Below, piece by piece: positions 10,318 through 20,238 of a stretch of 64,000 nt of DNA. The number at the start of each line of letters is the position of its first letter. Position 1 is the stretch's first letter. Location: assembly GCA_949316235.1 (NCBI GenBank), contig OX438759.1, positions 13,119,618 to 13,183,617 on the forward strand. The letters are read 5' to 3'. The notes below the pieces were generated by a model, which saw only the letters and a program-made list of their open reading frames with translations, ran no database searches and was not told the DNA's origin. The stretch comes from Oegoconia quadripuncta (lineage: Eukaryota; Arthropoda; Insecta; Lepidoptera; Autostichidae). The position numbers and the translations under genes are program-made.

Positions 10318-10731
10318 TTTTTTTTTTTTTATATGAGAGGGCGGCAAACGAGCATGCGGGTCACCTGATGGAAAGCAATCACCGCCGCCCATGGACACCC
10401 GCAACACCAAAAGGGTCACAGATGCGTTGCCGGCCTTTGATTTTTGCCCACCCCAGAATACGTAGGGCAGCCTGAGCGATGCTCAGGGAGGGATTCTCCA
10501 GCACTGATAGTGCTGGTACCCTCCTGGGCTACTAACTCTTTAAATGCCGCTACCATTCTGGAGTGAGACTGGGAGATTGGGCCTCCGGCGCCCTCGCTCA
10601 CCGGACGAAGCGCAGTGGCAAAATGCCACTACTCAGACGTCGGTCTTCTGCGAGAGAGTGGTACTTCCCCGGTCGAGCCGGCCCATTCATGCTGCAAGCT
10701 AAAAACTAGCTTACAGCGTGGCTCTACCACT
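10318..10731 (-). mobile_element. SINE-B copy 2
   Basis: Collinear with copy 1, from the T-tract through GAGCATGCGGGTCACCTGAT to CTTACAGCGTGGCTCTACCA. It retains a segment (TTTTTGCCCACCCCAGAATA and following) that copy 1 lacks, and duplicates GATGCTCAGGGAGGG, so copy 1 carries internal deletions. Confidence 0.85.
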
Positions 10732-10738
10732 ACATTGA

Positions 10739-10768
10739 TTGAAATGAAATGAAATGAAAATGAAATTA
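10739..10768. repeat. (GAAAT)n microsatellite
   Basis: GAAATGAAATGAAATGAAAA directly abuts the end of SINE-B copy 2 and is likely the simple-repeat 3' end of another inverted retroposon. A similar run is at 44978-45000. Confidence 0.6.
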
Positions 10769-10897
10769 TAACAGTAATTATTTCTTTATTTATTTACAAT
10801 TATAAGTTTACAGTTTTACACTAAAACACTTAGGTATTATGTTATTCGACAAGAGACACACAAAGATTAACGATATTCGTATTAATATATTCTATAA

Positions 10898-11137
10898 GTT
10901 TGGTTGGTGGTAGGGCATTTTAAAATGTCCACCTATATACCACCATCTTATCTAAATCTGCCGCCAAGCAGCAATGTTAATAGCATTGTTGTGTTCCGGT
11001 TGTCAGAGATAAGATAGCTAGTCCCCCAAATGTGTTGGGGTTTCCGGGTCAGTACGCTTCTACCTTCGACCTCATCTTCACTTAAAATCATGTGTGATTG
11101 AGGTCAAATACGAACCCGTCGTGCATAAAAAAATGAA
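10898..11137 (+). mobile_element. SINE-A copy 3, headless
   Basis: Starts GTTTGGTTGGTGGTAGGGCA with no tRNA-like head upstream and ends CGTGCATAAAAAAA. The break is within a few bases of those in copies 2, 10 and 12. Confidence 0.85.
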
Positions 11138-11870
11138 TAGGTATGCAATGATTTATATAATACCGTACTGAAAAGATTGACTATGACAGATCAACGGATA
11201 CCAAAGCAACGAAATATGAGAACGAGTTCCTTTTTTTAAGTACAGCTAAAAGTATGATTATTTCCGAGAATTTAAAATTATTGACAAAGAGGGCCACTTT
11301 TTCAAAATCGTAAATTCTGGAAAATTTACATATTATTATAATTCACTTTTAGGCGTCTCGAGTGCATGTCACAACGATTTTTTGATTTAATCTGTATTTA
11401 AAAAGAAATTTTTATTTATCCAACGAGGCCGTCACTGAACGGAATAAACCCTCTTAAGAACCTTGGTCATTCTTTCTTGTCATTCAGCTACAACAATGTC
11501 GACAGCTCACTAAATGGAATTAATAATAAATACTTGCACACATTTGTCACTCACGACTGTCTCCCTAAACGTTCAGCAAAAACAACTGTGCCAATATAAT
11601 AATTGCTATAGAACAACGATAAATAAACCATATTCAGAGGCGGCATAGTAATCCGGCTTGGCGCGATCAGATGTTAACAATAAAAATGCTCACACTCCGT
11701 GAGGGATCAGAGGGGATTGCTTTAGAAATAAAATGTACAAAGTAGTGATAATTTTTAAAATATCTATATCTATGTTTATAATTAAAACTACCTTATTTGA
11801 CTTGTAAATAGTCTATTCAATTACTATTACTTTCTTTTTTCAACTTTTTATTGTACGGGGTCAACGCATC
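11138..11870. other. Unassigned
   Basis: No recognisable gene or dispersed repeat. AT-rich with isolated GC-richer pieces near 11640-11720. Confidence 0.45.
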
Positions 11871-12036
11871 GTTCTGTCGACTACCCGTTCTGTCTGCATA
11901 TTCTGTAGGTGTCATGTACATGTGTAGGTTTTGTCGTCAAAAGGTTCTGTCGACATACCGTTCACGTGAAGCTTTCTGTCGATATACCGATCTGACGACC
12001 TGGCGTGAATCTACCAAGCTTTCTGTCGATATACAA
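11871..12036. repeat. Degenerate minisatellite with TTCTGTCGA motif
   Basis: The motif TTCTGTCGAYATACCG or a close variant appears near 11871, 11886, 11944, 11972 and 12019 with irregular spacing. The 67-codon frame across it only translates the repeat. Confidence 0.55.
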
Positions 12037-12097
12037 AGTTGTACGAGTACCTAGTAGCCCTGCAGCAGGTCTTCTAGCGGTGGTTCTTAGATATATA

Positions 12098-12180
12098 TTG
12101 TCAAAATCGGTTTCGATGTTTTGTTTTAATCGCTTGTTTTCTCGGAGGTTTTCTAAATTTTTAATTTATCAATGCGGAAT
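12098..12180 (+). mobile_element. REP-J fragment
   Basis: Contains GTTTTCTCGGAGGTTTTCTA, as in the REP-J piece at 3195-3215. Confidence 0.45.
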
Positions 12181-12194
12181 ATAACTAAAAGAAC

Positions 12195-12375
12195 TCGGTT
12201 AATAGCTAATTACCTTCGAAACGGTTTAACCGACTTTCACCAAACACGGTTAAGAAGTACTCCGCACCACCAACTTTAAAAAAATCGTTTTCAAAACGGT
12301 TCAGTCGTTTTGGCGGTACAATGCCATAGACAGACAGACATAGACTTCAAACTTATAACATCCCTCTTTGCGTCG
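12195..12375 (-). mobile_element. REP-R copy 1
   Basis: Contains CGAAACGGTTTAACCGACTT, CAGACAGACATAGACTTCAA and ATAACATCCCTCTTTGCGTC. Inverted, this reads from a ...GCAAAGAGGGATGTTATAAG start, similar in plan to REP-J and REP-F. Copies at 46030 and 47036. Confidence 0.55.
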
Positions 12376-12409
12376 AACGTTAAAAACACAAGAAACATTC
12401 ATAACCTGT

Positions 12410-12737
12410 TTATAGCGAATCAACCGCCTTACATTGGCGAGAGGGATCGCGTCGCGCAGCGGGGTGCAACCGAAAACAACACGATTTGTATTTATATCTG
12501 AATCGTGCTTTTGTAGTGCGATTAGGAAGGTATTGTGAGGGACGGCTCTGTGCAAGTGTGCAGGGGCGCTTAGAGGGATCAGTGTGGGCCAAACGATTGC
12601 AGTGCGGCCAGCGAGTGAAAATCTGCAAGAGATCACGTGCGTGATGCTAGAATAAAAAAAGTGGTATTCACCTATTTTGATAATATCAAACAAAGTGCCC
12701 AAAGGCAAAAATTAGTGCCACTGTAGTTTAAAAGTTA
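12410..12737. other. GC-richer unassigned stretch
   Basis: 12420-12640 is GC-rich and single-copy. Long frames on both strands overlap it (135 codons minus, 63 plus) without any domain. A possible unique-sequence island; I do not call a gene. Confidence 0.35.
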
Positions 12738-12824
12738 TTAACATGTTCTGGGACACAAGCCGCCCCTCGACGTTATAACATAAAACTTCTATCGTGTCTG
12801 GTGACGTGACCCGGAACGTGTTAA
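12738..12824. mobile_element. MITE-T copy 2
   Basis: An 87-bp element bounded by TTAA at both ends: left TTAACATGTTCTGGGACACA, right GTGACCCGGAACGTGTTAA. The interior CCTCGACGTTATAACA matches copy 3 in inverted orientation. TTAA at each end is the target duplication expected of piggyBac-type insertion. It has no coding capacity. Confidence 0.75.
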
Positions 12825-13077
12825 TAATATTCAAGTTTTTTTACAATAAATGGCAATATTATTTCGTCTGCTCTGGGTATATAATAATAATAGACATAAT
12901 TTATTCATAGTTTTCATCACACGTCAGCTGAAATATAAAATTGTTCACAACAATCATGGAAACAACATTAATAAATTATACGTAGTACAAAATTAGGCAA
13001 TGTCATTAAATGCATAAAAATATAAACGAAAAAAGAATGTCAATTTAAATGTCATTATTAAGATAATTTATATTATC

Positions 13078-13132
13078 AAAGGCATGTGAAGTCCCCAACC
13101 AGCATTGGGCCAGCGTGGTGAACTATGGATGT
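13078..13132 (+). mobile_element. SINE-K internal fragment
   Basis: GGCATGTGAAGTCCCCAACC then CATTGGGCCAGCGTGGTG, a segment of SINE-K. Full context is seen at 13380 and 55363. Confidence 0.6.
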
Positions 13133-13169
13133 TAAATGTCTTATCCAGACTTCTTTCAGTAATGCTTGG

Positions 13170-13370
13170 ACCGATTTGAGTGCGGTTTTTTATATTAATT
13201 TAAAGCCTAACCCTTAGCCATTAATCGATCATACATGCCGAAGATATATTTATCTTTTAACACAGTTGGTTTTGTTCATCTGGATGATATAATCATTTGT
13301 TTCCTCGGAAATTTTTATGTTTTCAATTTATTGTTATTACTATTATAGATAAAAAGTTGAAAATTAAGAC
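13170..13370 (+). mobile_element. REP-J copy 2
   Basis: Contains CCGATTTGAGTGCGGTTTTT and CTCGGAAATTTTTATGTTTT, in the same order as copy 1 but shorter. Confidence 0.6.
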
Positions 13371-13371
13371 C

Positions 13372-13640
13372 CGGTCTCCCAATTTAGGTGGTCCTGGTTC
13401 GATTCCCAGGCAGGCCAGGTAACAATGAGTTTTTAAATTTAATTTATTTATCTACTTATGTACCTTTGTCCGACTGCTCTTAAACGGTGAAGGAAAACAT
13501 CGTGAGGAAACCTGCATACGAATTTGCCATTAGAAATAAAAAGCAAAGGCATATGAAGTCCCCAACACGCATTGGGCCAGCTTGGTGGCATATGGCTTCA
13601 TATTGCAGTGGGATGTTTACGGGCTGATTATTATTAAACA
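13372..13640 (+). mobile_element. SINE-K copy 1, tRNA-headed retroposon
   Basis: B box GGTTCGATTCCCAGGCAGG is intact, but the A-box half is cut off by the REP-J copy. The body holds GACTGCTCTTAAACGGTGAA, ACATCGTGAGGAAACCTGCA and GCATTGGGCCAGC, and it ends TTTACGGGCTGATTATTATT. The intact head can be read at 40660-40752 on the minus strand. Confidence 0.75.
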
Positions 13641-13654
13641 AACGAAACATATTT

Positions 13655-13702
13655 GCGACAAACTTATTCAACCCAGGCAAAGCCGCGGGCGGAAAGCTAG
13701 TC
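13655..13702 (+). mobile_element. HEL-G 3' end fragment
   Basis: CAGGCAAAGCCGCGGGCGGA then AAGCTAG followed by T, the Helitron-type 3' terminus. Confidence 0.6.
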
Positions 13703-13849
13703 TTAAATATATTTAAAAAAATAGAAAATCCCCGAAAGACTAAAATGACTACGATATCATCCAAAACACCAAAAAACTGTGTTAAATGCTATATATCTCT
13801 GAAACGGCTCAACCGAATTTGATCAAACATGGTTAAGGATGGCGGAAAT

Positions 13850-14070
13850 CTAGTCAAATATATTTCTCACAATATGTCGCTCGTAGTGTTATCACCGACT
13901 CCACGAGCAATATTATCGCGCTCTCCGACATATTTAACACGTACGGTCCCCACATTACACCAAAGGGCCAGGGAGCGTATGACCCCGTCCGGGTACAGTC
14001 ACGCGCGACCACCCTTGCCGACTGCTAATGAGAGATAATCCTGGGCGCCGCCAGCTCCTATCAGCGCTCA
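13850..14070. other. GC-rich single-copy island
   Basis: Includes TACAGTCACGCGCGACCACC and CCTGGGCGCCGCCAGCTCCT. Not repeated. The 69-codon frame at 13829-14038 has no recognisable feature. Confidence 0.3.
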
Positions 14071-14281
14071 TAAACGCTGTATTTTCACATTATATTTGTA
14101 TAATACTAAGCGCGTCTTGTGTATGTCATTAGGTATTTCAGAGAATACCTTGAAACAGATTTTATTGTGGTCTTCGGACGCAAAATGTACTCTATGTAGA
14201 GATCTATTAAACTTTGATTCCTATTTTCACAATGCTGACGAATCTACCGCTAATTACTCAAGAAGATAGAATGAATAATAT

Positions 14282-14369
14282 TTAACACGTTGCGGGACAG
14301 ATCATCAGACACACTGTAATTGTTATTGTTATAACGTCGAGAGGCGGGTTGTGCCCCTCAACGTGTTAA
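14282..14369. mobile_element. MITE-T copy 3
   Basis: An 88-bp element bounded by TTAA, with ends TTAACACGTTGCGGGACA and GCCCCTCAACGTGTTAA. It is the inverse orientation of copy 2: TTATAACGTCGAGAGGCGGG matches copy 2 reverse-complemented. Confidence 0.8.
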
Positions 14370-14662
14370 AGATACAGGTTTATATCTCGTCTTCTATTCT
14401 ACTAGATGCAAATTTAGCTACCTTTTAGAAGTGTGCATTTTCAGCGCTAAAAGCGTTCATCGTGCGCATTACCACCCTCTTTCGGCGACTGTACTGTGAT
14501 TTCTATTTCGCGATCTAGTGATTTTGTTGCGTCAACACGCAACAATGGGAGAGCTAATGGCGAGGGATGTGCGACGTTTATTGGGTTATTGTTTTTATTT
14601 GGAGCGTGTTTTATTGCAGATGCGTTAGTGAAATAAAATCCTATAAATGTAGGATGGAATAG

Positions 14663-14875
14663 AGGTACGTTAGAGATAGAATTGAGAAGTATGAATGGGG
14701 TGACATTGACAAATAGAATCAGGAATAGTGTAATTAGAGAGTTAAGCAGTCTGAAAGAAGACATAGTGACAAAGATTGAAAAAGGTATGCTGACGGCGAA
14801 CATACCCAGATCAAATCGGGGACGTATTAAAGAAGACCAAAGACCTAGTCAACAAGAGTACCTACCCTAAACAAG
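14663..14875 (+). pseudogene. LINE-V: C-terminal remnant of a non-LTR retrotransposon ORF2
   Basis: The frame reads LRSMNGVTLTNRIRNSVIRE then KEDIVTKIEKGML. This matches the conserved segment after the reverse transcriptase domain of many insect LINEs (pattern: C/M-N-G-V-x-x-x-D/N-R-I-R-N, then K-x-x-x-x-x-x-x-x-x-G-M-L-x-W-F-G-H). The W-F-G-H motif is gone, replaced by TANIPRS, so the piece is deleted beyond this point. It is a short isolated fragment, without RT or endonuclease, followed directly by SINE-A copy 4. Confidence 0.6.
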
Positions 14876-14920
14876 CATGTATGTAAAATAGAAGTAAGTA
14901 GTAGTAGATAGGGGTGTACC

Positions 14921-15066
14921 TATTTTTTTTTATGCAGAACGGGTTAGCACTTGACCTTAATAACACCTGATGTTAAGTGAAAATGAGGCCGAAGGTGGGA
15001 GCGTACTGACCCGGAAACCCCATCTTATTTGGGGGACTGGCTATCTTATCTCCAACAATGCTATTA
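14921..15066 (-). mobile_element. SINE-A copy 4, 3' part only
   Basis: T-tract, then CAGAACGGGTTAGCACTTGA to TGGCTATCTTATCTCCAACA. The 5' two-thirds of the element are missing. Confidence 0.8.
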
Positions 15067-15404
15067 CCATTGCATCAGGATATCGACTTTATTAATACGA
15101 TTGCGATGGTAACGTGCTTGATAGATGAACGTAGGGGAACTTTGAAAACTTACGTAACTCTGGTGATAATACAATTATACAGTACCATCGAGCTCGTATG
15201 ATGATGAAAGGTCAAACAGATTTGTCGATAGCTTTAGTAAGATCTTCGAGTTTAGGCTCCATTGGCTTGTCATAGTTAGTCTTTTGGTAATATATTAAAT
15301 AAATAAATATTTGGGACGCTTAATAATATTTAAAATATAGTTTTTCCAGATGTTTAAAATTAGAAAAAGTTTTGTAAGAATCATTTTCGATTAGCGAAGT
15401 AAAC
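15067..15404. other. Unassigned; includes a SINE-C tail remnant
   Basis: AAATAAATAAATATTTGGGA at 15297-15320 resembles the inverted 3' end of SINE-C. The remainder is unrecognised. Confidence 0.4.
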
Positions 15405-15736
15405 GTGCTTTTTATTTATACACAATGGGTTAGCACTTGACCTCAATCACACATGTTAAGTGAAGATGAGGCCGAAGGTGGAAGCGTACTGACCCAGAAA
15501 CGCCATCGTATTTGCGGAACTGGCTATCTTATCTCTGACAACCGGAACGCAACTTCGCTATTAACATTGCTGTTTGGCAGCAGATTTAGATAAAATGGTG
15601 GTAGCTAACCAGGCGGACATTTAAAATGTCCTACCACCAACCAAACCGAGTGCTAAACATAGCCCGTAGGGAATCAAACCCACGACCTCCGATTCGTAAA
15701 CCCTATGTTGTTTACATTGAGCCACGGAGGCGGTTG
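15405..15736 (-). mobile_element. SINE-A copy 5, full length
   Basis: From ATTTATACACAATGGGTTAG to GAGCCACGGAGGCGG. The B box on the element strand is GGTTTGATTCCC, with one change. Confidence 0.85.
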
Positions 15737-16107
15737 AAACTGTAGCGCAGTCAGACTTTGGGCGGATGACGGTGATATTTTCATACGAGTATTTCCATGC
15801 TTTAGAGGTCACGTTATACAGTAGGTCCCGCTTATTTTTTAATTGAAGGCAGTGATATATATATTATAAATCCAAATCGGTGGCTTACAGGGGCGACTTG
15901 AAAATACCACTCATTCATCATTCCAAGACTAATCATTAAACTTAAATGGCATTTATTGGCTTTGTATATGCGTGTTCCTTTAATAAGAAGCTTTGATACG
16001 AAGCTTCAGAATGGAAATTTTTAAGTTGCAAATAATCGAATCAAGAATGGAGAAATCTGTAGGCGAACGAAAGCCAGTGAATTAGTAAATTAAAAGACAG
16101 GAGCACA
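15737..16107. other. Unassigned
   Basis: No gene or family recognised. Confidence 0.5.
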
Positions 16108-16352
16108 TAAATAAATAAATAAATATCTTTGCACATACACACAGCGCCATCTAGGGTCACAGTAAGCATCTAGGCGTGTGTTATGGATACCAGATGGTTG
16201 ATAAACTACACAAATACATTTTTTTTTGTAAATAAATACACGTATAAATGAAAAACATCCATAACTCGAGAACACATATCTGTATTCATCATACAAACGT
16301 ATGCCCCTAGCGGGATTCAAACCCGCGACCTTTTGGTATAGTAGCAGAGAAC
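16108..16352 (-). mobile_element. SINE-D copy 3
   Basis: From AATAAATAAATATCTTTGCA through GCGCCATCTAGGGTCACAGT to GCGGGATTCAAACCCGCGAC. The head beyond the B box is truncated. Confidence 0.85.
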
Positions 16353-16401
16353 TGATGGCCGGCGGGGCATTAAAGTTCCGAGTAAAGACAACGTACCTAT
16401 C

Positions 16402-16511
16402 ACTCACAATATGACCTGATAAAGGTCGCGGGAAGTCGCTGGATGCAGGCCGCTTGCTCTGGAAATCTATGACAGGCCTATAGGTTCAGCAGCTGCGGCT
16501 GATATACTATG
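16402..16511 (+). pseudogene. LINE-L fragment 1 (3' end of endonuclease-RT LINE)
   Basis: The sequence ACCTGATAAAGGTCGCGGGA, TCGCTGGATGCAGGCCGCTT and CTATAGGTTCAGCAGC matches the C-terminal coding end of a common lepidopteran LINE whose protein ends near W-x-D-D-L-x-K-V-A-G-x-x-W-M-Q. Here the WTDDL codons are partly lost. See 25205 for the best frame. Confidence 0.6.
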
Positions 16512-16967
16512 TAAAGGTAAGTATTTAAAGGTTTCAATATTAAAAAGCATTTTAATGAAAAGTACCCGTCTTACAGAGAATATAAAATAGGTATTTATTT
16601 ATAGAGTCTTCCTCCTTACGAGAAAGTTTCCCGAGAGGAAGCTTGCCAACTCGGAAGGGTGTGTCTTTTTCATAAGCGAATTTAATATTTGAAACTTAAT
16701 TTCAAGAGATGAGACTCGCTTCACGTCGTCGACAGATAGGGTAGGTATAGATATCCACATAGATATGTTGGTACTGAATATTTAATATTAAGAAGCAAGT
16801 AAGAATTCCCTTGGTTTACCTTTACGGGATTTTATTACTTAGGTACCACAAATCTGTGATACTTTTCCTTTGTGGCTTATATCTTGGTACGATATCAACG
16901 GCTTCCTCTTCTTTTCGTGTCGATGGCGGGTATCAGGAAAGGTGTTAAATTTTTGAAGCCCAGTAAG

Positions 16968-17015
16968 CCAGACACCTGCCCGCTTGAATAGGTCTTCAAG
17001 CAGGCAGGTGTCTGG
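16968..17015. repeat. Strong 21-bp hairpin
   Basis: Arms CCAGACACCTGCCCGCTTGAA (16968-16988) and its inverse at 16995-17015 match at 20 of 21 positions around a 6-nt loop TAGGTC. It is shorter than a usual miRNA precursor. Confidence 0.8.
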
Positions 17016-17215
17016 ACACGCTAGGCATGTAAAGAGATGGGCCATAGTATGCCGGAAGGCACAGCTTATGCTTATCCATTGATTTCTCCTACATCCTACT
17101 CGAATAGATCACGGTCATTACAACAAACATCACTTTAATATAGGTGTCACAGACAACCCCCTGTGAAGAACGTGCATGGATGCCGAGGGATCAGCCGTTC
17201 ACATCCTCGAGCCTC

Positions 17216-17407
17216 CATCATCTAGTTCCAACTAAGCAAAGCTTGTACTCTGGATTATAGATAACGGATAAACATACATAAATATTTATATAAACATCCA
17301 TGACTCGGGAATAAATGTTCATATTCATCATACAAACATTTACCCTTCGCGGCATTTGAACCCGCAATCGTTGGCTTCGCTGATAGGGTCACTATCCACT
17401 ACACCAC
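17216..17407 (-). mobile_element. SINE-C copy 2
   Basis: Includes CTAAGCAAAGCTTGTACTCT, TCCATGACTCGGGAATAAAT and a B box with two changes (GATTGCGGGTTCAAATGCC on the element strand). Confidence 0.8.
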
Positions 17408-17635
17408 CCTAGATCCTTGTGATAGGTATCAGCGATCCGAAACTTGTCTATGATGTCTTTCCACTATAGATATATACCTACATTAATTAATTAGTCTGGG
17501 GTCCAAGTTAACAACAGAGTCACGTACTGTCAGGTATACAGTACAGACAGACAGATCAGTAGGCGCCGTGCAGAGTAACACTGTTGATCCTGGCTTACAG
17601 GAGTTACAGTGGTCGAAGTATGGAGGCGCGATCTG

Positions 17636-17885
17636 TATATACCTACATACATAATTTACGACCTTTATCACAAATGGGGTGGTGAGAGATATCCCAAATA
17701 TAGGCGTTTGGGTGTTCCAACAATTAAAAGTGAAATGCTTGAAACTACATCCATATTTCTTTCTAAATATACAGATATGCACACGTGACAGCGGGGTGAG
17801 TCGATTGCCGTTAAAACGTGCAAATCTATAAATGTTTTTTGGTGGAAAGTCCCTTAATCACCTTTGACGGCACCCACATCTATCC
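17636..17885 (-). mobile_element. REP-E copy, inverted
   Basis: Inverted order of the REP-E landmarks: ACGACCTTTATCACAAATGG, GATATCCCAAATATAGGCGT, CACACGTGACAG, GTGGAAAGTCCCTTAATCAC. Diverged. Confidence 0.65.
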
Positions 17886-18195
17886 CACTATTGTTATGCT
17901 TTGGTGCTACCAACACTATTGCAACGAACGAGAAAGTTCATCTCTCTTCCGCCATTAAAATCTATTTAACCAGTTAATTTAGAGTCAACAGAATTTGAAT
18001 AAAGAACTGGAGTAATGGCATGATCTGGAGCATGTTTGCTGAGCGACTCGTGGCGTATACCTGCGACTGCCAAGTAAACACTGGCGCAAGTCGCTAGCGC
18101 ATCACTAAAGAGCTGTTATGTCGCGAATAAACTTGAAAGCGTGGAACGACAGTTGATTTGCGTGGTAGTGTCAACTAGCCTTAAGTTTAACAAGA

Positions 18196-18520
18196 AGTAT
18201 ATTAATACAGATTGTAATAAAATACCATTGTATTTCATGATCCATGTGATTTTCATTTTATATTTACTTTGAGCATGTGTAGATTTATTTATATAAGACT
18301 AGCTTCTGCCCAAGTGGTTTTTATTTCCCGCGGTAAAGGAAAATAAAATGATAAGTAAGTTATTCTATATTTCAAAATCAACACTTTATTTGTAGGTTGA
18401 AAGTGGCCTATATCCTTCTCTGACCTTTCACCTGTTGCGCAAAAATTAAGTCTTTTCGATAATTTGTAACGACGAAAACAATACTGGGGAATATATTAAT
18501 ACAAGTTGTAATAAAATTCA
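18196..18520. repeat. Local duplication unit 1, contains a HEL-G end
   Basis: 18235-18420 (from ATGATCCATGTGATTTTCAT through TTTACTTTGAGCATGTGTAG, GACTAGCTTCTGCCCAAGTG and CGCGGTAAAGGAAAATAAAA) is repeated in the same orientation at 22130-22440. CTAG with GCTTCTGCCC is an inverted Helitron-type 3' end. The unit is flanked by an imperfect direct repeat near TATTAATACAGATTGTAATA (18200) and TATTAATACAAGTTGTAATA (18493). Confidence 0.7.
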
Positions 18521-18637
18521 TGTAGGCACTTTCCAGATACCACATGGTTCATTGCTGACATAGATTAGCCATGCGGAGGACATTACATGAATAAAAAAAA
18601 TACGTATTAGATTACAATAATAAATTGAATGTGACAG

Positions 18638-18702
18638 CACAATTTAGCGCTTCGAACAGCATTCACGATCTGCCGTTCATTTATTCGGAGCGCTAAAATG
18701 TG
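18638..18702. repeat. 19-bp inverted repeat with 27-nt spacer
   Basis: Arms CACAATTTAGCGCTTCGAA and TTCGGAGCGCTAAAATGTG pair at 17 of 19 positions. The stem-loop of 65 nt could be a remnant of a small TIR element or a transcribed hairpin. No copies elsewhere in the window. Confidence 0.65.
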
Positions 18703-18833
18703 CTAGGACATTTAAATTGGTTAATTTTTTTAGGTAAAACTTTCAATGAAGGTGTAATTTTTGGCTGATGAGCCTATCCACAGGCTAAATACAGAATAGA
18801 TATTGTGTAAAGTGTCTAAACTGTGGCCAAGCA

Positions 18834-18905
18834 CTTGAGGCACAGTCGCTTTCGCTACTCCTTTTCAATGTGTGAAGTTAAGCAATTTGTGGCGTGGTCA
18901 ATCCT
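18834..18905 (+). mobile_element. SINE-5S fragment, head only
   Basis: AGTCGCTTTCGCTACTCCTT then GTGAAGTTAAGCAATTTGTG and GCGTGGTCAAT match the head of the fuller SINE-5S at 56478-56806. The AAGTTAAGCA...GCGTGGTCA part resembles the 5S rRNA internal promoter. It stops where an inverted REP-J begins. Confidence 0.6.
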
Positions 18906-18916
18906 ATCCGCTTGTT

Positions 18917-19036
18917 TAGTATTTTATATAAAAAACCGCACCCAAATCGGACCACACAGTACTGAGATACATCCGGACAAAGACTGGACACACACAAAAA
19001 TACATAACACAGTTGCCCTTCGTTGCGGTTAATAAG
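18917..19036 (-). mobile_element. REP-J copy, inverted
   Basis: AAAAACCGCACCCAAATCGG, ACATCCGGACAAAGACTGGA and CCCTTCGTTGCGGTTAATAA are the inverted REP-J start. Confidence 0.7.
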
Positions 19037-19040
19037 AGCA

Positions 19041-19190
19041 TTTTATTCAACAGAATCGAAATATGCCTGACCTGACGCTTAAGCCTTGCGGTCATATAAT
19101 TGCAGTTACGCAGGTGTTTCATTGAATCCCTTTCCTTGTTGCAGGCTTTTCAGGTTGAATTTTCAGCCAGGCCCATCTTGTCACGTGTGG
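19041..19190 (-). pseudogene. LINE-S copy 2
   Basis: The minus frame reads KMGLAENST, stop, KACNKERDSMKHLRNC, giving the C-x-x-C-like, acidic and H-x-x-x-C pattern of the segment after a LINE RNase H. A stop replaces the first cysteine codon, so it is dead. It confirms the frame of the 782-1066 remnant. Confidence 0.6.
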
Positions 19191-19697
19191 CGTGCACAAC
19201 ATTTTGTCACAGGGTAATCAGAATGATAAAAGTTGCTATTAAATGAGAGAAAATACAACTACAAAATAATAACTTACTCTTATAGCAATCTTCGCAACTG
19301 TTTAGAATATTTTCTGTTCACATCAGAATGAATCAGCTGTCCTGATAATGCATTTCGAAAAAAGTTTACAATGTGCAAAGGTAGGCACTGCCTTTCTGCC
19401 TAGGAGCGCACCCCATATACCTATAAGATCGTAGTTTGTATCTGCATCCCTATTTAATACCGCGCAACCTACCTATTCCAAATGTACTGTCCTTACACCC
19501 AAAGGTTGCATGGAAGAGATCGCTTTTAATGATAAGGTCGCCAAATTGTACATTCTATTGTTACCACTTTTCTGAAACTGTATTTTCTTTTCTGTTGTGC
19601 AATAAAGTGTATTTGTATTGTATTGTAAGATACGTGCCGAAATGCCCAGTAACGTGCACTGTATGGATCCGGTTGGTCTATTCAATCTAAAACAAAC

Positions 19698-19880
19698 TCA
19701 TCATCATTATCATATTAGCCACAGAACGTCCACTGCTGAACATAGACCATCGCCATAGGTTTCCAGAGTGATCGAACGGAAGCGGCCTGCATCTAGCGAT
19801 TTTCCGCGACCTGTTGGTTGTCCGTCCACCTTGTCGGCGCGTGGTCTCCACTGTAGAACATTTATGCCCTAGCGTAAATC
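19698..19880 (-). pseudogene. LINE-L fragment 2
   Basis: CATCATCATTATCATATTAG, the inverted (ATG)n end, then CACAGAACGTCCACTGCTGA, CGGAAGCGGCCTGCATCTAG and GTCCACCTTGTCGG. On the minus strand this is the coding end of the same LINE as at 25205, followed by its trinucleotide tail. Confidence 0.75.
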
Positions 19881-19902
19881 TACCGGGCTGTGTTGGTTGT
19901 CG

Positions 19903-20238
19903 TTCTTTTTTTTATACACAGTGGGTTAGCATTTGACCTCAATCACACCTGATGTTAAGTGAAGATGAGGCCCAAGGTAGAAGCGTACTAACCCGGAAAC
20001 CCCATCTTATTTGGGGGAACTCGCTATCTTATCTCTGGCAAACGGAACACAACAATGCTATTAACATCGCTGTTTGGCGGCAGATTTAGATAAGATGGTG
20101 GTAGCTAGTCAGGCGGACATTTTAAATGCCCTACCACCAAGCAAACCGAGTACTAAACATGTACCCTGCTGGGGATCGAACCCGCGACCTCCGAATTGTA
20201 AATCCAATGTTGTTTACATTGAGCCACGGAGGCGGTTA
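19903..20238 (-). mobile_element. SINE-A copy 6, full length
   Basis: T-tract with TATACACAGTGGGTTAGC to CCACGGAGGCGGTTAAA. B box GGTTCGATCCCC is intact on the element strand. Ends TTTTAACCGCC at the 5' side, which helps define the true SINE-A start. Confidence 0.9.

Noticed and set aside
12301..12708. 135-codon minus frame
   Set aside because: Runs through REP-R and a GC-rich patch, with competing frames on both strands and no domain.
16968..17015. miRNA precursor
   Set aside because: 48 nt with a 6-nt loop is shorter than known animal precursors, and no flanking stem extends it. Reported as a hairpin only.
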